Assembly: GCF_021134715.1 (NCBI RefSeq)
Contig: NC_060017.1
Location: 1,550,001-1,614,000, forward strand
Source of the DNA: Daphnia pulex
Lineage: Eukaryota > Arthropoda > Branchiopoda > Diplostraca > Daphniidae
Length of the DNA: 64,000 bases
Direction of reading: 5' to 3'
Below are positions 60,778 to 64,000 of the stretch, piece by piece. The number at the start of each line of letters is the position of its first letter. Position 1 is the first letter of the stretch. Both the position numbers and the translations under genes were made by a program. The notes under the pieces are model-generated. The model was not told the DNA's origin, searched no databases, and was given only the letters and a program-made list of their open reading frames with translations.

Positions 60778-63700
60778 CACTTTCGGTATTATTCTACATC
60801 AACTGAAATCGAAAAAGTTCCTCCCCATCCAACGATTCCCATTCTTATACGTATATTCGTCCGTTTCTGATTTCCCATCAGCGAGATAACAAAGCGCAGT
60901 CTCTCTCTCTCGGAGCTGCTCGTGGCACGGCCAAGATGATAATATGGAAGGGCGAAAACTTATGGCGGGATAGAGCCGGTGATGGGACGGATGGATGGAT
61001 GGATGGACTGTTTTGTCGTCGGAGAAAGCGGGAGAGAAGTGGACAAAACCGACAGCGGTTGCCTCGCTATCGGACAGGTCCAGGAGAAGAAGAAGTATAC
61101 ATCAACAAGGAGAGCAGCAGCCAAAAAAGAAGAAGAAGAAGAAGAAAACGAAAAAACAGCTAGAGATAAATTGTGGGGCCGGACAGCAGAGAGACGGACG
61201 ACAAAGGCTCTTTAGATACAGAGCCTTCGACTATTCTGGCTATAGGAGTAGTAGTATAGTAGTAGTGGAGAAGTGGAGAAGTGGAGAGAGAGAGTCAGCA
61301 CTGTGTGACACAAGATCGTGTCAATATTTGTCACTCACTCAGTATACTATATCCTAAAAGTAGAAGAAGAAGAAGACGAAGACGAAAGGAGAAGCCAATA
61401 TCTCTTAAGAGCGTTGTGGAGTCGCAGTCTCTCCGATATTTTGACTTGTGTGCTGTTGTCGTGGCCCTGCTGGCTGGACAATGTATATAAGAGCGAAACG
61501 TCTCCGCGCCGAGACGTCTGCCAGCCAGGCCAGGCGCCTTCTTGACCGTTTTTGAATCCCCCTTTAGTCCTTCCTTCCTTTTTTCTCTCTTTCTTTCTCT
61601 CGCTCATTTTTCTCTGCCGATGCATTCATCGACTCTGCTGGCCTCCATCATGAGAACCAAATCGCAGGGAGGTTCGACCCCTCTTTCTCTCTCTTGTGTG
61701 GCTGAGCTCTTATCTCTCCCGCGTCGCCCTTTTTCACCTGAACCAGCCAGTTTTCTTATTTTTCTTCCCCCCTTGTAGTATTTGGACTAGATTTTCCAGG
61801 CAGAAGAGGAAAATATAAACATGAATATGCTGGATTGCTGTATGCATATATACAGCACACAACAAAAGAAAGAAAGAAGAAGAAGAAGTTAAAGAAGCTG
61901 CTGGAGAAGAATAGTGTTGGGACGAGATGTTGATAGACATCTGCTGCCTTTAATAAATGAAGCCACATGAGTCTCCTCCGTCTTGGAAATCATAAAAGAC
62001 TCTTTTTTTATTTTTATTTTTCTCTCTTGTAATATTAATGTTCTTTTTCTCGCCAGTTATTTCCTCCGGTGCTGTATAGTGTTGTTGTTGTTTCCTTCCA
62101 CGCCAAGTTGTATTTAAGTAATTGAATCCGTTTCTATACTCTACTCCGTCAAGTCATCTTTTTTTTTTTCTTTATCTCCCCTACATATTTCCCCCCCCCC
62201 TCCGTCCAAAAGAAAAGACCTTAACGGTATACAGACGTGTTATCTGAATTATGATTTGTCTACACATTTTCAGTCTGGCGCTGTGTGGCGCTCAATTTAA
62301 ATTGAACTCGCCCGCTTCTTCAACGATTTTCATAAATCATTTATTCATTTATTATAACGGAGGGTGTTTGTATGTACACATACAATGACACTCATTCAAT
62401 GAATTGCTGTAAAGTGGGACACATATGGAAGTGACGGTATTCCTATGTTTATTGTGTGTGTGCAGAGCGACGAAAAGAGCAGCGGATGAATAAATTAGCC
62501 AGCAGGCCAAACCTGACAAAAAGCTCAAAGGGAATATAAAAACTTTTGTCTGCGACTTTGTCCGTTTTTGATTGGAAGGGGCTCGTCACTACATTGTGAA
62601 TTCTTGGCAACTTTATGCTGGGTTTGGCAACTACTATCGTATGCCAGCCAAACAAATGGGCTTGGCAATCCCCAGCGTTTAAGTATAGTATAAGATTCCT
62701 CTACGGCAAGGTCGCCCTTTGGCAGCTACGCTTCTCGTAATCATTCGGACTGATCAAAAAAAGGGGGAAAAAATGAAAACAAATCACAGAGTCGACCAGA
62801 GGAATAATCATTTTCAAAAAATCCAATCGAATGCAAATGAACCGCCCGATCAGAGGGGAAAAAAATAAGAAGAAATCGGAAGAAATAAGCACAAACATCA
62901 TCAAGGTGTGCGTGTGCACGTATAATCTTGACGAAATGCACGTCTGGATGGGTTCATCATCATCCGGAATTTCAGATGTGATTGGTCTACAAACAGGGGC
63001 AACCAATACGATCGCGCGCGCACGGTGATGTCCGCCACAGATTGGTATAATGCGACCGTTACCGACTGCGTTCGGTTCCGACGGCCAGCCGCTCTGTGGC
63101 CGGCCGCCGATGAGATAAGAAGCTAAAGTGAACAGGGAAAAATGGGCGTTCACAAAATGAATATGCAAATTTTAATCATTGGAAAATTAGCCATCCGCGC
63201 TGACTGGAGGAATAAGAGACGACCTTGTTTCGTTTCTCCTTGATGAGCCGCCACCGTAACGTTATTCTCTTCCGCTGGGTTTTTCTTTTTGAGTAACAAC
63301 GAAATTTGTTCCAAGTATTTACGCAAATTTGACCGTAAGGGATATTTTTCTTGTTTAAAAAAAAAAAAAATGCTGTTTTGATTTCGCGGTTGATGTTTGT
63401 TGCTGGCCAGTGAGTATGGGTTGAGCACGGGAGATAAATATCAACCGGCCGCTAATGAGAAATCGCTCTGCCTCCCGGCTTTTTATACTCCGGCGCAACC
63501 TGTCGATCGCACCAGGTTGCAATAAACTTTTTTACGATCTCCAACTGCACGTCAATTTTTTGTTTTTGTTTTTGCCTTTTCTTTTATTCCGTTTTCTTTT
63601 CATATTATTGTGTGTATTTGTTTTTTTAAATTTCCTTTTTTTCTCCCCTCGAAAAAAAAAAGAGTCGATTCAATGCAAACACCCCACGCCCCAACCCGGG

Positions 63701-64000
63701 AAAAAGAGAAATGGAAGGGAGAAAAAATCGAAGGGGAACGAAAAAGAAAAGAACTTCACTTTGTTTAGCAGAACATTGACATTTCCTCCCATTTCCTGGC
63801 CGTCAAGATATTCTCAAGAGCTGTACCATAGGCTCGTCGTTCTTTACCCCATTCTCCATGTACCCCGCTGGGAGAAACTTGCCTGCCGATAGCACACCTC
63901 CGCAAGAAGAAGAAGAAGAAAAGGGAGGAGTTGCCAAGGTGGGGTGGACTATTGGAGAGATGGTTGTGACTTGACATGACAACTTATAAAGAGAAGATGG
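60778..64000. other. Low-complexity gene-free interval at the right edge
   Basis: No supported exon. Contains a GGAT tandem (60,989-61,006), GAA/AAG arrays near 61,125-61,145 and 61,360-61,385, CT runs near 61,580 and a poly(C) near 62,191. It probably includes the promoter of the 60,652 exon. Confidence 0.45.

Noticed and set aside
61668..61682. GGTTCGACCCC resembling a tRNA B box
   Set aside because: No A box, cloverleaf or acceptor stem could be drawn around it.
1..64000. CRISPR array, bacterial operon, insertion sequence or intact transposon
   Set aside because: No spaced direct repeats, transposase or reverse transcriptase frames; genes are intron-split and eukaryotic.

Overview
The window looks like arthropod nuclear DNA, most likely from a branchiopod crustacean such as Daphnia. 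This is an inference. The evidence is short canonical introns (about 60-100 bp inside compact genes), intron-split metazoan families, no operons, and dense purine/pyrimidine microsatellites in large introns. All gene models below were spliced by eye from open frames, GT/AG sites and phase agreement. No transcript or database evidence was available.

Left part (1-25,100) is gene-dense. It starts with a disabled, inverted-duplicated fragment of a Na+/K+-ATPase alpha gene (about 50-1,380). Next is a complete minus-strand Fe65/APBB-type adaptor gene (WW + PTB + PTB, 2,279-8,715). A frameshifted CUB-domain remnant follows on the plus strand (about 9,016-9,440). Then come an F-box gene (coding 10,011-12,099, with an upstream ORF in its leader), a decayed MFSD6-like transporter (13,461-15,160), an intact mitochondrial dihydroorotate dehydrogenase (15,355-16,886) and, convergent to it, a DEG/ENaC (pickpocket-type) channel (20,180-17,298 on minus). 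A two-exon gene for an unrecognised secreted protein with dibasic sites lies at 23,909-25,097.

Right part (26,700-64,000) is dominated by one large minus-strand semaphorin-5 gene. Its eleven coding exons span 45,589 down to 28,103 and encode a signal peptide, sema domain, PSI domain, seven thrombospondin type-1 repeats, one membrane segment and a cytoplasmic tail. The first two introns are long (about 6.4 and 3.9 kb). Upstream, from 45,600 to 64,000, the DNA is mostly low-complexity GA/CT, GAA/TTC and homopolymer tracts. A small coding-like first exon (60,652-60,777) and a possible second exon (54,903-54,973) may be the semaphorin leader or an unidentified gene.

The genes are unrelated single-function loci: an adaptor, an ubiquitin-ligase substrate receptor, pyrimidine synthesis, a cation channel and an axon-guidance molecule. 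I do not see a new multi-gene system. The most unusual items are the inverted Na+/K+-ATPase pseudogene with an altered TGES motif, histidine-rich insertions in the semaphorin, a Pro-Gly in place of the conserved His-Gly in the channel, a GC-AG intron, an upstream ORF ending seven bases before the F-box start, and the unrecognised secreted protein.
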